Positions 9,851 to 18,971 are shown, counted from the stretch's first letter. The stretch is DNA of 64,000 bases from Enterococcus canintestini (GCF_001885735.1 NZ_JXKG01000011.1:16894-80893), one strand, 5' to 3'. Translations and numbers: made by a program. The notes: generated from the sequence alone by a model not told the origin.

Positions 9851-11107
9851 TTGGACTTGATTACAGATGTTGAAGTGAAAGACGCCTACCAAGTATTAAA
9901 AAAAGCAGTGACGCACACACCTTTACAATATGATCGCTACTTATCGGAAAAATATGGGGCAACTATTTTATTAAAGCGAGAAGATCTACAAAAAGTGCGC
10001 TCATTTAAGTTACGAGGCGCTTATTATGCGATTAAACAATTGTCCGCAGAACAACTAGTAAACGGTGTGGTTTGTGCCAGTGCTGGTAATCATGCCCAAG
10101 GTGTAGCTTATACTAGTTGTGAAATGAATATTCCAGCGGTCATTTTTATGCCCACCACAACGCCACAACAAAAAATTGCACAAGTTGAATTTTTTGGCGG
10201 TAAAAAAGTTTCAATTCAATTAATTGGCGATACTTTTGATGCTTCGGCTAAAGCGGCAAAAGAATTTGCACGAAAACAAAAGATGGCCTTTATCGCACCT
10301 TTTAATGATCATAATATTATTGCCGGCCAGGGAACATTAGCACTGGAGATGATGCGCGATGCTAAAAAAGAAGGTTTTAAACCAGATTATATTTTAGCTG
10401 CAATTGGTGGAGGTGGGCTAATTAGCGGTGTGGCGGCTTATGTAAAAAATACCAGTCCATCTACGAAAATTATTGGCGTTGAACCAAAAGGCGCACCGTC
10501 AATGCAGGCTGCCTTTGACAATAATGGTCCCATAGCTTTAAAGCAAATTGATAAATTCGTCGACGGTGCAGCCGTTAAAGAAGTTGGTTCACTCACGTAT
10601 TTTCAGACTAAAAATTATTTGGATTATTTAGTAACAGTAGATGAAGGTGCGGTTTGCTCGACAATTTTAGAATTATATACAAAACAAGCAATCGTGGCAG
10701 AACCAGCTGGTGCCCTCAGTGTAGCCGCTTTAGAAGTTTTAAAAAAGGAAATTAAAGGTAAAACTGTTATCTGTGTAATTAGTGGTGGAAATAATGATAT
10801 CAGTCGCATGGCAGAAATTGAAGAACGGTCGTTGGTGTATGAAGGATTACAACATTATTTTGTAGTGAATTTTCCCCAGCGGCCAGGTGCACTAAAAGAA
10901 TTTGTCAGTGAAGTTTTAGGACCCAATGACGATATAACGCGTTTTGAGTATACCAAAAAAATAAATCGAGGCACTGGACCAGTAGTATTGGGTATTTTGC
11001 TTAAACAAACTAGCGACTTAGCTACGCTGTTAACCCGATTAGCTGAATTTGATCCAACATATATTGATCTACAAAAAGAGCCCTCTCTTTATTCTTTGTT
11101 GGTTTAG
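9851..11107 (+). CDS. ilvA: Biosynthetic threonine deaminase
   Basis: A 418-residue PLP enzyme turning threonine into 2-ketobutyrate, the first step committed to isoleucine. The PLP lysine is in the KVRSFKLRGAYYAI motif near residue 57, and GGGGL, which holds the PLP phosphate, is near 190. The C-terminal region from about 330 is a single ACT-like regulatory domain, as in the short Gram-positive form of about 420 residues. AGGAGG at 9837-9842 is eight bases before TTG 9851; the alternative GTG at 9842 overlaps it. It is the last gene of the operon. The ilvE and leu genes are not in this window, so transamination and leucine synthesis must be encoded elsewhere or be absent. Confidence 0.94.
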   Translation: MDLITDVEVKDAYQVLKKAVTHTPLQYDRYLSEKYGATILLKREDLQKVRSFKLRGAYYAIKQLSAEQLVNGVVCASAGNHAQGVAYTSCEMNIPAVIFMPTTTPQQKIAQVEFFGGKKVSIQLIGDTFDASAKAAKEFARKQKMAFIAPFNDHNIIAGQGTLALEMMRDAKKEGFKPDYILAAIGGGGLISGVAAYVKNTSPSTKIIGVEPKGAPSMQAAFDNNGPIALKQIDKFVDGAAVKEVGSLTYFQTKNYLDYLVTVDEGAVCSTILELYTKQAIVAEPAGALSVAALEVLKKEIKGKTVICVISGGNNDISRMAEIEERSLVYEGLQHYFVVNFPQRPGALKEFVSEVLGPNDDITRFEYTKKINRGTGPVVLGILLKQTSDLATLLTRLAEFDPTYIDLQKEPSLYSLLV

Positions 11108-11242
11108 CGGTGGTGACAGAAACAATCAACTTCAAGAAATAAGACAAAATTTAAAGAAAATAACTTTTCAAATTTTCTCTTATTAAAAATGGAAACTGTT
11201 TTTGTTACAGCTTCTTTTTAAGTTGTTGGCGTTAAAAGGTGA

Positions 11243-11298
11243 TATAATTTGGTACTGAAGTTGTCTTATTTGCAGTGAAAAGATAAATATGTTATATT
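11243..11298 (+). promoter_or_regulatory. Promoters of the S14 paralogue
   Basis: Two candidates: an extended -10, TGATATAAT, near 11241-11249, and TTGCAG at 11270-11275 with a 17-base spacer to TATATT at 11293-11298. The second runs directly into the Zur-type palindrome. Confidence 0.55.
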
Positions 11299-11327
11299 TA
11301 TAAAGCGTAAGAATTACGTTTTATAAA
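11297..11327. promoter_or_regulatory. Zur-type operator
   Basis: A 31-bp palindrome with 14-base arms (one mismatch) around a 3-base centre. Its core CGTAAGAATTACG (11306-11318) matches the B. subtilis Zur core CGTAATNATTACG at all but one position. It overlaps the -10 and the expected transcription start, as expected for a repressor site. The gene behind it is a zinc-free ribosomal protein paralogue, the classic Zur target. Confidence 0.75.
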
Positions 11328-11379
11328 ATAAATAAGCTCAAGAAATTGTCTGTTAGCGTAAAAAGAAAGGACAGTTTAA

Positions 11380-11649
11380 ATGGCAAAAAAATCTAAAATT
11401 GCAAAAGCAAAAAAACAAGAAGCGATGATTGCTCGCTATTCGAACATCCGCTATGAATTAAAACAAAATCACGATTACGAAGCGTTAGCAAAGTTACCCA
11501 AAGATTCCAATCCCAATCGATTGAAAAATCGGGATCGCATCGATGGACGTCCAAGAGGTTATATGCGAAAATTTGGAATGTCACGGGTTAAATTTAGAGA
11601 ATTAGCCCATGAAGGTAAAATTCCCGGCGTGAAAAAAGCGAGCTGGTAA
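11380..11649 (+). CDS. rpsN: 30S ribosomal protein S14, zinc-independent paralogue
   Basis: An 89-residue S14 of the long, C-minus type. It lacks the CxxC-CxxC zinc ribbon of the short (61-residue) S14 encoded in the main ribosomal operons of Firmicutes, yet keeps the RNA-binding [20 protein letters not shown] stretch (part of residues 58-77) and the KKASW end. Such paralogues replace the zinc form under zinc starvation and free its metal. The Zur-type palindrome over the promoter fits this. The gene is a single transcription unit with its own terminator. Confidence 0.94.
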   Translation: MAKKSKIAKAKKQEAMIARYSNIRYELKQNHDYEALAKLPKDSNPNRLKNRDRIDGRPRGYMRKFGMSRVKFRELAHEGKIPGVKKASW

Positions 11650-11665
11650 TTAATAATGTTTTTTT

Positions 11666-11703
11666 AAACTTCTCATTAAATTTGGGAAGTTTTTTTTCTT
11701 TTT
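11666..11703 (+). terminator. Terminator of rpsN
   Basis: AACTTC/GAAGTT stem extended by C-G and U-G pairs, then a long T-run. Confidence 0.85.
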
Positions 11704-11775
11704 TTGACAGTGAAAAAACGGCGAAATCTTTTGGTTCTCTAGCTTTTAATGATAAACTTGTAATAGGAGGAGCTT

Positions 11776-12825
11776 ATGAAAAAAAGCTATCAGAAGAACC
11801 ACTTTACCACTGCAATTTTTTATGGTGAAACATTAAATAAAAGTATTCATTTTAAAAGTAATTCTATCCAGCACGTCATAATCATCACAAATCAAAAATA
11901 TTATGATCGTTCTTTTGAAAAGATAAATCAACTTTTTAAAGGGATTGATGAGATTGATTGGTATGTCTGTCGTAACCAGACTTATTGTAATAACGTCGAA
12001 GAGTTGATGAGTTTACTTCAATTCTTAGAACGTTTTCCTAAAAATCGCCACTATTTGTTTTGTGCTTATGGAAATGAAGGCGTGATGCAGTTGACGGGTT
12101 TTGTAGCTCAGACAACTGTTTTAAAAAGTCAGTATTGGTGTCTGCCAGTTTCGGTACGCTCGTTAGCTAAAGCACTTTTAGTGGAACAAGCGATTATGAA
12201 ACAAAATAATCAAGTCTTATTGCAAGTTAGCAATTTGCCACAAGCAATCTATTTTGATCAAACATTGACAGAAGCACAACGAGATGGAAAATTAGTGGAC
12301 TTACTTGTTTTCATTCGTGCAGGTCTTATTTGTGATTATCAATTTTTACAAAATTTATATGTAAATTTTTCTACGCAACAGAAAGTCTACCGTCGCTCTT
12401 TTTCTGCTTTAATCACAGAGCTAATTGATTATTATGCTCGTTCAACTGAAATTGAGACGTTTGGCCAGTTATTTGAATCGGCTTTTTATCAGACTGAAAA
12501 TGGACATTTATTGTCTTCTAACATGAAGCGTCTTTTTGGCATTATTTTTCATTTGTTTTGGAGTGATGCAATCCATGAACTTCATTTTAATTTGAAAAAC
12601 TTTTTAATCTGGTTTAATCACTTGGGTTATCCTATTTTTTTACCCGAACAAATTTCTTTAGCTGACTACCAACTACAAGTTTTGGCTCAAGCGCAAAAAC
12701 AAGAAGCGATAACGGTATTAGAAGAAATAGGTAAAACAGGCTATAATCAGGAAATAACTGTCCAAACGTTACAACAAGCAATGACAAAATATCAAGATAT
12801 ATTAAAGGAGATTAGTGAAAGTTAA
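11776..12825 (+). CDS. Degenerate 3-dehydroquinate-synthase-like protein
   Basis: A 349-residue protein that I align by eye with AroB. The N-terminal strand VIIITNQKYYD, the nucleotide-site loop CAYGNEGVMQLTGFVAQT (residues 96-113, compare GGGVVGDLAGFVAAT) and the segment ending FIRAGLI (179-185, compare EVIKHGLI) keep AroB order and spacing. The key residues are lost: the glycine triplet is gone, the zinc-ligand Glu becomes V178, the Lys becomes R181, and the HTFGH and HGEAV zinc-histidine motifs are not recognisable. It is therefore unlikely to be an enzyme. The frame is intact and overlaps ypiA by one base, so the protein is kept for some other role. In Bacillus ypiA follows the aromatic operon, which supports an aroB origin. 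Confidence 0.62.
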   Translation: MKKSYQKNHFTTAIFYGETLNKSIHFKSNSIQHVIIITNQKYYDRSFEKINQLFKGIDEIDWYVCRNQTYCNNVEELMSLLQFLERFPKNRHYLFCAYGNEGVMQLTGFVAQTTVLKSQYWCLPVSVRSLAKALLVEQAIMKQNNQVLLQVSNLPQAIYFDQTLTEAQRDGKLVDLLVFIRAGLICDYQFLQNLYVNFSTQQKVYRRSFSALITELIDYYARSTEIETFGQLFESAFYQTENGHLLSSNMKRLFGIIFHLFWSDAIHELHFNLKNFLIWFNHLGYPIFLPEQISLADYQLQVLAQAQKQEAITVLEEIGKTGYNQEITVQTLQQAMTKYQDILKEISES

Positions 12826-14081
12826 TGGAAACTTCTTATAGCGAACAAATGTTACAAGCATTAGAAAACGAAGATTTAGTAAGTGCCAATTTGGCATTTA
12901 ATCAAGCTTTAATTCATGATGAAGACAGTGAATTGCATGAATTAGCACAGTATTTGGTACAAATTGGGTTTTTAGAAGAAGCAGAACAAACTTTTTTACA
13001 TTTATTAGAAAAGTATCCCAATAATGAAGAACTCTATTTGGGATTGGCTGAAGTTGCAATTGAAAATGATAACAGTGACCAAGCGTTAAACTTTATTGAA
13101 AAGGTACCAAAAGATAGTGATTATTATGTTCAAGCGTTATTGTTGTCAGCTGACCTTTATCAAATGATTGGTATCCCTGAGGTAAGTGAAGCAAAATTAA
13201 CCGAAGCTGCCAAAATTCTACCAGATGAATCATTAATTCAATTTGCATTAGCAGAATTGTTTTTTAATACAGAACGCTTTGGTGAAGCAGCTACGATTTA
13301 TCAAATATTATTAAATTCAGGCATTACTGAGATGGCAGATATTTTGTTAGAAGAACGGCTTGGAACAGCACTAAGTATGGAAGGGCAATTTGAAGAGGCA
13401 ATAATTCATTTACGTCGCGCTTTAGAAACAGAAGTCACCGATGACCGACTTTTCCAAATCGCTTTTGTTTACCGGCAATTAAAAGAAAATGAACAAGTTA
13501 TTCAGTTTTTAGAACAATTACGGAATTTAAATCCGCAATATCAGTCACTTTACTTGTATTTAGCTGAAGCTTTACAAGATGAAGAACAATTAGAAGAGGC
13601 TCAAGAAGTGATTGAGGCTGGAATTAAAGAAAATCCTTTCAATGTCGATTTTTATCAATTTGCTTCTGAAAATGTTTATCGCCTTCACGATGACAAAAAA
13701 GCTGAAGAATATTTACAAAAAGCTTTAGAAACCGGAGATAAATTAGATCAAACACTCTTTATGCTAAGTAATTTATACTTAAAACAAGAAGAATATGAAG
13801 AGGTAATCGCTACAATTAATGAAATGGATAATTCAGATGACGCCTATGCCCAATGGAACTTAGCTCATGCTTATAATCAATTGGAAGAATTTACCGAAGC
13901 TGCTGTTCATTTTGAAAAAGCTAATCTTGAATTGCATCATGAACCGGAATTTATGAAAGAATATGGTATTTTCTTACGAGAAGAAGGAAAAATTCAAGCA
14001 GCAAAAGAATTATTGGAACACTACTTGGCCCATGAACCAGGAGACTTAGAAGTGCAATCGATTGTGGAGGCTTTATCTTAA
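12825..14081 (+). CDS. ypiA: TPR-repeat protein YpiA
   Basis: A 418-residue soluble protein made almost wholly of tetratricopeptide repeats. Pairs such as [23 protein letters not shown] and [12 protein letters not shown] recur about every 34 residues, giving roughly ten helical pairs. No signal peptide or membrane segment is seen, so it is a cytoplasmic scaffold. Length and neighbours (ypiB next) match B. subtilis YpiA. Its start overlaps the stop of the AroB-like gene. The partner is unknown; the one-base overlap suggests that the AroB-like protein and YpiA are made together. Confidence 0.85.
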   Translation: METSYSEQMLQALENEDLVSANLAFNQALIHDEDSELHELAQYLVQIGFLEEAEQTFLHLLEKYPNNEELYLGLAEVAIENDNSDQALNFIEKVPKDSDYYVQALLLSADLYQMIGIPEVSEAKLTEAAKILPDESLIQFALAELFFNTERFGEAATIYQILLNSGITEMADILLEERLGTALSMEGQFEEAIIHLRRALETEVTDDRLFQIAFVYRQLKENEQVIQFLEQLRNLNPQYQSLYLYLAEALQDEEQLEEAQEVIEAGIKENPFNVDFYQFASENVYRLHDDKKAEEYLQKALETGDKLDQTLFMLSNLYLKQEEYEEVIATINEMDNSDDAYAQWNLAHAYNQLEEFTEAAVHFEKANLELHHEPEFMKEYGIFLREEGKIQAAKELLEHYLAHEPGDLEVQSIVEALS

Positions 14082-14100
14082 AGAAAAGAAGGTGAGGACG

Positions 14101-14661
14101 ATGATTATTGACGTCAAAGAAAAGAAAAATTTTCTCAACTGGTTTGTTACCCATGCTTCTTTTAGTCGCCGAGAGGTTTGCTGGATTTTAAATTATTTGG
14201 CTAATCACGAAGCAATTTTAAACAATGTTCACTTTGTTGAAAATGCAGATGCCACCAATCGCGGTTTACAAATTCGCGATTTAACTGTACAAGGAGAGCC
14301 ACTCAAATTATTTTTACAAGGTAAAACTTTTGAAGATAGCGATCAAATTTTTCATGAAATTCGCTTGAATTGGAAAGAACCGCTCTACATTGAGTGTCTT
14401 TTTGAAAATACTTGGGATAGTTCAAGTTATTTAGCGATATTAGAAGATAATCCGTTTATGAAATGGAATGAAAATATTGATGCAGATGTATTGGAAAGTA
14501 TCAATCAATTTCTAGTAACAGAAGAGCAAAGGGCTCAAATTAAGCAATTATACGAAGAAATTGATCAGGCTTTAGAAATGGGCGATGAAGAAACTTTCCT
14601 GCGTTTATCTGAAGCTGTTAATAAAAAATTACAGCACAAGGGACAAAAAACAGCTGAATAG
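14101..14661 (+). CDS. ypiB: UPF0302 family protein YpiB (IDEAL domain)
   Basis: A 186-residue cytoplasmic protein. The N-terminal 140 residues are the UPF0302 domain. The C-terminal part, [19 protein letters not shown] near residues 152-170, is an IDEAL domain, a short module found in several low-GC Firmicute proteins. ATG 14101 is chosen because AAGGTGAGG lies just upstream; a longer frame from 14062 would overlap the end of ypiA. In Bacillus YpiB is linked to lipopolysaccharide-independent envelope and FtsH turnover roles only loosely, so I give no function. It ends the three-gene unit at a very strong terminator. Confidence 0.85.
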   Translation: MIIDVKEKKNFLNWFVTHASFSRREVCWILNYLANHEAILNNVHFVENADATNRGLQIRDLTVQGEPLKLFLQGKTFEDSDQIFHEIRLNWKEPLYIECLFENTWDSSSYLAILEDNPFMKWNENIDADVLESINQFLVTEEQRAQIKQLYEEIDQALEMGDEETFLRLSEAVNKKLQHKGQKTAE

Positions 14662-14665
14662 ATCC

Positions 14666-14730
14666 AGCAAACGACGCTAAAATGATAGTCTAAATTAGTT
14701 TTTGAGACTATCATTTTAGCGTCGTTTGCT
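14666..14730. terminator. Perfect 26-bp hairpin, bidirectional terminator
   Basis: The arms 14666-14691 and 14705-14730 are perfect complements over 26 bases, with a 13-base loop. T-rich sequence follows on the plus strand. It lies between convergent genes (ypiB and the yitT-like gene) and can stop both. Confidence 0.85.
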
Positions 14731-14737
14731 TTTTAGT

Positions 14738-15646
14738 TTATTTTTGTGAAGACGGAGAATTTTTCAAGTTTTTTAAGAAATTTTTCTTTGGTCGTTTGTA
14801 AGTAAAGCCTTCACCGGTCACTTCATGTACGTTAATGACAGAAATAAAAGCTTGTGGATCATATTCTGCGATAATTCGCTTTACTTCCATAACTTCACGG
14901 GAAGTCACAACCATATATAAAATATTTTTATCTGTGCCTGAGTAAGCCCCTTCGCCTTTTAAAAAGCTCGTACCCCGACCAGTCACCGCCATTAAAACTG
15001 GTGCCATTTTTTTAGTCTCATTTGAAATCACTAAAATTCCTTTAGCAGAATACCCACCATCCAAAATTGCATCAACAATATTGGCAAAAACATAAGAAAA
15101 AATTAGCGTGTACATCATTTTTTTTAAGTCAATATAGGTTAAAGAAGCCAATAAAATTAAAATGTCAAAACAAAATAATGAACGACCCACTGAGATTCCT
15201 TGTTTTTTTTCTAAAATACGGGCGATAACGTCACTGCCGCCGGTGGTTCCGCCAACACGATAAACAATACCACTGCCAAAACCTGCTACAATCCCCGCTA
15301 ATAAAGCAGAAATCAATAAATCGTGTTCTAAATTAATCGCCAGTGGGACTTTTTGCCAAATAAATAACCAGATAGATAAACTCGTCGTCCCAAAAATGGT
15401 ATAGTAAAAAGACCGTTTACCTAAAATTTGACCACCTAAAATGATAATTGGAATATTTAAAATAAAAGTACTATAAGCCGGATTAATCCCAAATAGCCCT
15501 CTTAAAATTAACGTAATCCCAGTCACGCCCCCTTCAGCGAGGCTATTAGGAATATTAATGTAAATTAAACCAAATGCGTAAATGCAAGTACCAATTAAAA
15601 TTAAAACCAAATCACGTAATAACGGTGTATACTTATTTACGTTCAT
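14738..15646 (-). CDS. YitT family membrane protein (DUF161/DUF2179)
   Basis: A 302-residue protein with about six hydrophobic helices in the first 200 residues (YitT membrane domain, with the conserved GG-TGI and GGTTGGSD motifs) and a soluble C-terminal DUF2179 domain of about 80 residues. The family is common in Firmicutes in several copies; its transport role is unproven. AAGGTG lies before the ATG at 15646. It is divergent from the MazG-like gene, and the order yitT-like, mazG-like, cca resembles the B. subtilis ypjC-ypjD-cca region, so it probably corresponds to ypjC. Confidence 0.85.
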   Translation of the reverse strand: MNVNKYTPLLRDLVLILIGTCIYAFGLIYINIPNSLAEGGVTGITLILRGLFGINPAYSTFILNIPIIILGGQILGKRSFYYTIFGTTSLSIWLFIWQKVPLAINLEHDLLISALLAGIVAGFGSGIVYRVGGTTGGSDVIARILEKKQGISVGRSLFCFDILILLASLTYIDLKKMMYTLIFSYVFANIVDAILDGGYSAKGILVISNETKKMAPVLMAVTGRGTSFLKGEGAYSGTDKNILYMVVTSREVMEVKRIIAEYDPQAFISVINVHEVTGEGFTYKRPKKNFLKNLKNSPSSQK

Positions 15647-15797
15647 AGTTTCACCTTCTTTTTATTTATTAAAAAACAAAATAGGATAACGATTGTTGTA
15701 GATATAATCAAATGTAGCACGAAAAATGCAGATAGACAATTAGTGGGTAGTTTGAATTGATCCTTTATTTTGATAAGATAATGGTAGGAGTGATCAC

Positions 15798-16160
15798 ATG
15801 ACAGAAAAAACATTACAACAAATGCAACAAGAAGTTGATGCGTATATTGCTCAATTTAAAGTCGGCTATTTTTCTCCGCTAGCTCAAATGGCGCGTATGA
15901 CAGAAGAAGTAGGCGAATTAGCTAGAGAAGTAAACCATTATTATGGAGAAAAGCAAAAGAAAGCAGATGAAGCACCAAATACAGTCGCCGAAGAATTAGG
16001 AGATGTACTTTTTGTTTTGTTATTAATGGCGAATTCTCTAGATATTGATTTAACAGAAGTTTTCGACCAAAACATGGCAAAGTTTAATCAACGCGATTCA
16101 TACCGCTTTGAGCGAAAAGATGGCAAACGTGCACCGGAGGATGAAAATGAAATTAGCTAA
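15798..16160 (+). CDS. MazG-like nucleotide pyrophosphohydrolase
   Basis: A 120-residue all-alpha NTP pyrophosphohydrolase. The metal-binding EEVGELAREV (about residues 36-45) and ELGDVLFVLLLMAN (about 64-77) motifs give the ExxE and ExxD ligands. It matches the single-domain B. subtilis YpjD in size and in lying upstream of cca. Such enzymes cleave non-canonical or excess NTPs to NMP and PPi. It overlaps cca by 14 bases, so the pair is co-translated. Confidence 0.88.
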   Translation: MTEKTLQQMQQEVDAYIAQFKVGYFSPLAQMARMTEEVGELAREVNHYYGEKQKKADEAPNTVAEELGDVLFVLLLMANSLDIDLTEVFDQNMAKFNQRDSYRFERKDGKRAPEDENEIS

Positions 16161-17367
16161 TTTACCCAAAGAATTTCAACTAGCTTTACCGGTGATGGCC
16201 CAAATTGAACAAGCGGGCTTTGAGGCATATTTTGTCGGTGGCAGTGTCCGTGATATTTTACTTGGTCACAAGATACACGATGTAGATATCGCTACAAGTG
16301 CTTTTCCAGCAGAAATTAAAGCTATTTTTCCTCGGACAATTGATATTGGGATTGAACATGGGACAGTCTTAGTCTTACACCAAGATGATCAATATGAAGT
16401 GACAACTTTTCGGACCGAATCGACTTACCAAGATTTTAGACGACCTGATCAAGTGGAGTTTGTTCGTTCCTTAACAGAAGACTTAAAACGACGCGATTTT
16501 ACGATTAATGCCTTTGCATTAAAAGATGATGGAGAAATAATCGACTTATTCGATGGTTTAATGGATTTACAAGATCATGTTTTACGAGCTGTTGGCAATC
16601 CCCATGAACGTTTTCATGAAGACGCATTACGTATGATGCGGGGGTTACGTTTTGTCAGTCAATTAGGCTTTGCTTTTGAAATTGAGACGTTTGATGCCAT
16701 CAATGAAAATCACGCTCTATTAGAAAAAATTTCAGTTGAACGAATTTATGTGGAATTTAGCAAGCTTTTGTTAGGTAAATTTCGTAATCAGGCCATTCGT
16801 TTTTTAGTTGAGACGGAATGTTATTTGTATTGTCCTGGGTTCCGGTATTATGGGGAAGCATTACTACGCTTTGCAGATTTAAAACCAATTTCTTTTGCTA
16901 CTGCGGCGCAAGGGTGGACAGTTTTATTTGAGCAGATGGGCATTGGGCAAAATTTAATTCGGCCTTTTTTAAAAAAATGGAAGGCTTCCAATGATTTAAT
17001 TCAGGAAGTACAAGCACTTCACTGGGGATTAAAGGTACGCCAAGAGCAGCCGTTAAAATCTTGGGAAATCTATCAGCTAGGACTAGAGAATAGCTTAGCA
17101 GTAGAAGCATTGACCCCTTTTTATAATCTAGTGCCCGCAGAAACTGAAGTAAAAGATATTTATGCAGCATTACCTATTAAACATTTGCGTGAACTTGCGA
17201 TTAATGGCAATGATTTATTACAAAAATTCAAATTAAAGCCCGGCAAATGGCTAAAAGAAGTTTTAAGTCAATTGGAATATCTAGTAGTGACAGGGAGTTT
17301 AGCCAACGATGCTATAACGTTACTAGCTAAAGCTGAGACACTTTTGGCAGATGTTAAACAAGATTGA
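16147..17367 (+). CDS. cca: CCA-adding tRNA nucleotidyltransferase
   Basis: A 407-residue class II nucleotidyltransferase that builds or repairs the CCA end of tRNA. The head domain has VGGSVRDILLG and the catalytic HDVDIATSA (two Asp, about residues 39-41), then the RRDFTINAFAL motif and the DGLMDLQ and RFHEDALRMMRGLRF motifs. The helical neck, body and tail complete it. I start at ATG 16147, six bases after GGAGG at 16136-16140; earlier in-frame starts (16108, 16141) lie before or against that site. It is the last gene of its unit. Confidence 0.95.
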   Translation: MKLANLPKEFQLALPVMAQIEQAGFEAYFVGGSVRDILLGHKIHDVDIATSAFPAEIKAIFPRTIDIGIEHGTVLVLHQDDQYEVTTFRTESTYQDFRRPDQVEFVRSLTEDLKRRDFTINAFALKDDGEIIDLFDGLMDLQDHVLRAVGNPHERFHEDALRMMRGLRFVSQLGFAFEIETFDAINENHALLEKISVERIYVEFSKLLLGKFRNQAIRFLVETECYLYCPGFRYYGEALLRFADLKPISFATAAQGWTVLFEQMGIGQNLIRPFLKKWKASNDLIQEVQALHWGLKVRQEQPLKSWEIYQLGLENSLAVEALTPFYNLVPAETEVKDIYAALPIKHLRELAINGNDLLQKFKLKPGKWLKEVLSQLEYLVVTGSLANDAITLLAKAETLLADVKQD

Positions 17368-17836
17368 TATCACGACAAGTAAATCCATTTCAGTCACCAT
17401 GGATGATAGCAGGATGCTAGATTTAAAATTACCCGCAAACTTTTGATTACTTGAAAATATTTGATAAACGTTATCATTATTCAACATGAACAGCTAGAAA
17501 ATAATACTGCAACTAGCATTTAAAGTGGGCATTTAAATTTAAAAAGAGTCAAAGTGAAAACTATAATAACTGTCTGACTTGGGCATTAACGCAAAATAAA
17601 AAAACAGCATGTACTCATTATTAATCTGCTAAAAAGGAAGCAGTTAACAAAAGACTTCTAATCGAGTGGAATTAAATTACGGTTTTTTTTTGAGATAATG
17701 GCATTAACTGTAAGCATTTTCTTAACTTACGTGGTAAAATTGTGCTAAACTTATTAATGGATTGAAAAAATTGTTATATCGCAATCATTGTTTCAAAATT
17801 TGAAATGATTTGTTGACGATAGAAGGAGGAAATTAG
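17368..17836. other. Intergenic region without a recognisable gene
   Basis: About 470 bases, AT-rich, with only very short frames. A near-palindrome TGATAAACGTTATCA is at 17462-17476, two mismatches from the Fur box. A candidate extended -10, TGCTAAACT, near 17740-17748 could serve the 151-residue gene downstream. Confidence 0.4.
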
Positions 17837-18292
17837 ATGGCTAGAGAAATGACAGCATTGAAATTTTATTTCCGTAATGGAGAAACTTGGACGATTAATC
17901 GTCGCTTTATTGGTGATTTGTGGATTAAACAAATTACTACAAGCTATGGTCGTATCAACGGAAGTGAATTTGTAGAAATTCACCCATGTGCAGGTTTTAA
18001 AATCGAAATTTATCCAGAAGGTGATCATGTCGCTACCCACGATATTAACTTAGGTGGTTTAGAATCAGGGATGTTTGCCCGTGCTTTGAAATATCAAGAT
18101 ATTGAACGGATGGAAATCTTGTTTAAAACAGGCAAACCAGATATGGTGTATTTCCCATACAAAGACAAAGATAGTGAAGGTTTGGATAATGTTTACCAAA
18201 CAACTAAAGTTAGCGAAGAAACCAAAAGCCTATACATCGTCATCAATCCAGAACAAACAGTTGAAGATGTTTATGGAGAATATTTCGAATAA
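17837..18292 (+). CDS. Conserved-looking protein of unknown function (151 aa)
   Basis: I do not recognise this protein. It is 151 residues, soluble, beta-rich by appearance, with no signal peptide, membrane segment or known catalytic motif. It starts MAREMTALKFYFRNGETW and ends in an acidic tail, YGEYFE. Regular polarity, aromatic pairs (YFRNGETWTINRRF) and well-used codons argue that it is real. AGAAGGAGG lies six to eight bases before the ATG and a clear terminator follows, so it is a single-gene unit between cca and rpmG. Confidence 0.75.
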   Translation: MAREMTALKFYFRNGETWTINRRFIGDLWIKQITTSYGRINGSEFVEIHPCAGFKIEIYPEGDHVATHDINLGGLESGMFARALKYQDIERMEILFKTGKPDMVYFPYKDKDSEGLDNVYQTTKVSEETKSLYIVINPEQTVEDVYGEYFE

Positions 18293-18302
18293 AATTAATC
18301 TT

Positions 18303-18333
18303 AAACCTCACAATAATTTTTGTGAGGTTTTTT
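18303..18333 (+). terminator. Terminator of the 151-aa gene
   Basis: Perfect 11-bp stem (18303-18313 with 18320-18330) and T-run. Confidence 0.9.
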
Positions 18334-18532
18334 GTGTAAAGATTCCTTTCAAGTTTAGTCATGATGAAAGTCTAAATGAATAATATTAGTAAATTACTAC
18401 GGTTATTTATCGTCAAGTAAAACTACTTAACAAAATTCGCTGAAAAGACTAGCATTCAAAGAAAAAACATGCTATCATACTAAAGTCTGAGAGAAATCTT
18501 AGAGTATCAATGAGGATATGGGAGGGAAAAAC

Positions 18533-18682
18533 ATGCGCGTAAACATCACATTAGAGTGCACTTCTTGTAAAGAACGTAACTATTTAACAAGCAAAAACAA
18601 ACGTAACAACCCTGACCGCTTGGAAAAAAACAAATATTGCCCACGCGAAAGAAAAGTTACTTTACACCGTGAAACTAAATAA
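18533..18682 (+). CDS. rpmG: 50S ribosomal protein L33
   Basis: A 49-residue L33, too short for usual frame lists. It starts [17 protein letters not shown] and ends KVTLHRETK, as in Bacillus RpmG proteins. The first pair CTSC is intact, but the second is YCPRE, so only three of the four zinc-ligand cysteines remain and this is a zinc-poor (C-minus) form. GGAGGG lies before the ATG. In Bacillus an rpmG precedes yqgN; here the siderophore genes lie between them. Confidence 0.93.
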   Translation: MRVNITLECTSCKERNYLTSKNKRNNPDRLEKNKYCPRERKVTLHRETK

Positions 18683-18687
18683 TCCTT

Positions 18688-18732
18688 TGAAAAACCCTTT
18701 AAGACCAGTGTTTTAGAGGGCTTTTCTTTTTT
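18688..18732 (+). terminator. Terminator of rpmG
   Basis: AAAACCCTTT pairs with AGAGGGCTTTT across about 14 bases, followed by a T-rich run. Confidence 0.7.
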
Positions 18733-18942
18733 TGGTTTAGAAAAGGGTTTAGATTTATTATGCATTTAGGTATGAAGTTCGTTTGTTAACCTTCGATTTT
18801 TTGTTATTTAGTTCCCTACGTAAAGAATGTGGATAAGAAAACCGTGTGTTTTTTTCTCGCGAAAAACGTCTTTTAGGAAAAAAATCTTTGCGATACTAAA
18901 AAACTTTTCAGTCGTAGTAAACATCCTTTTCTTTTGAAGGTA

Positions 18943-18971
18943 CAAAAAAGCCACCTGATTTCGCAGGTGAC
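18943..18971 (-). terminator. Terminator of the AI-2E family gene
   Basis: On the minus strand CACCTG and CAGGTG form a stem followed by TTTTTTG. It lies 140 bases beyond the stop of the minus-strand gene. The rest of 18733-19108 shows no gene. Confidence 0.75.

Noticed and set aside
17462..17476. TGATAAACGTTATCA as a Fur box
   Set aside because: Two mismatches at central positions, no promoter beside it, and 360 bases from the next gene.
18102..18383. 93-residue frame overlapping the 151-aa gene
   Set aside because: Shadow in another frame that runs through the terminator and beyond.
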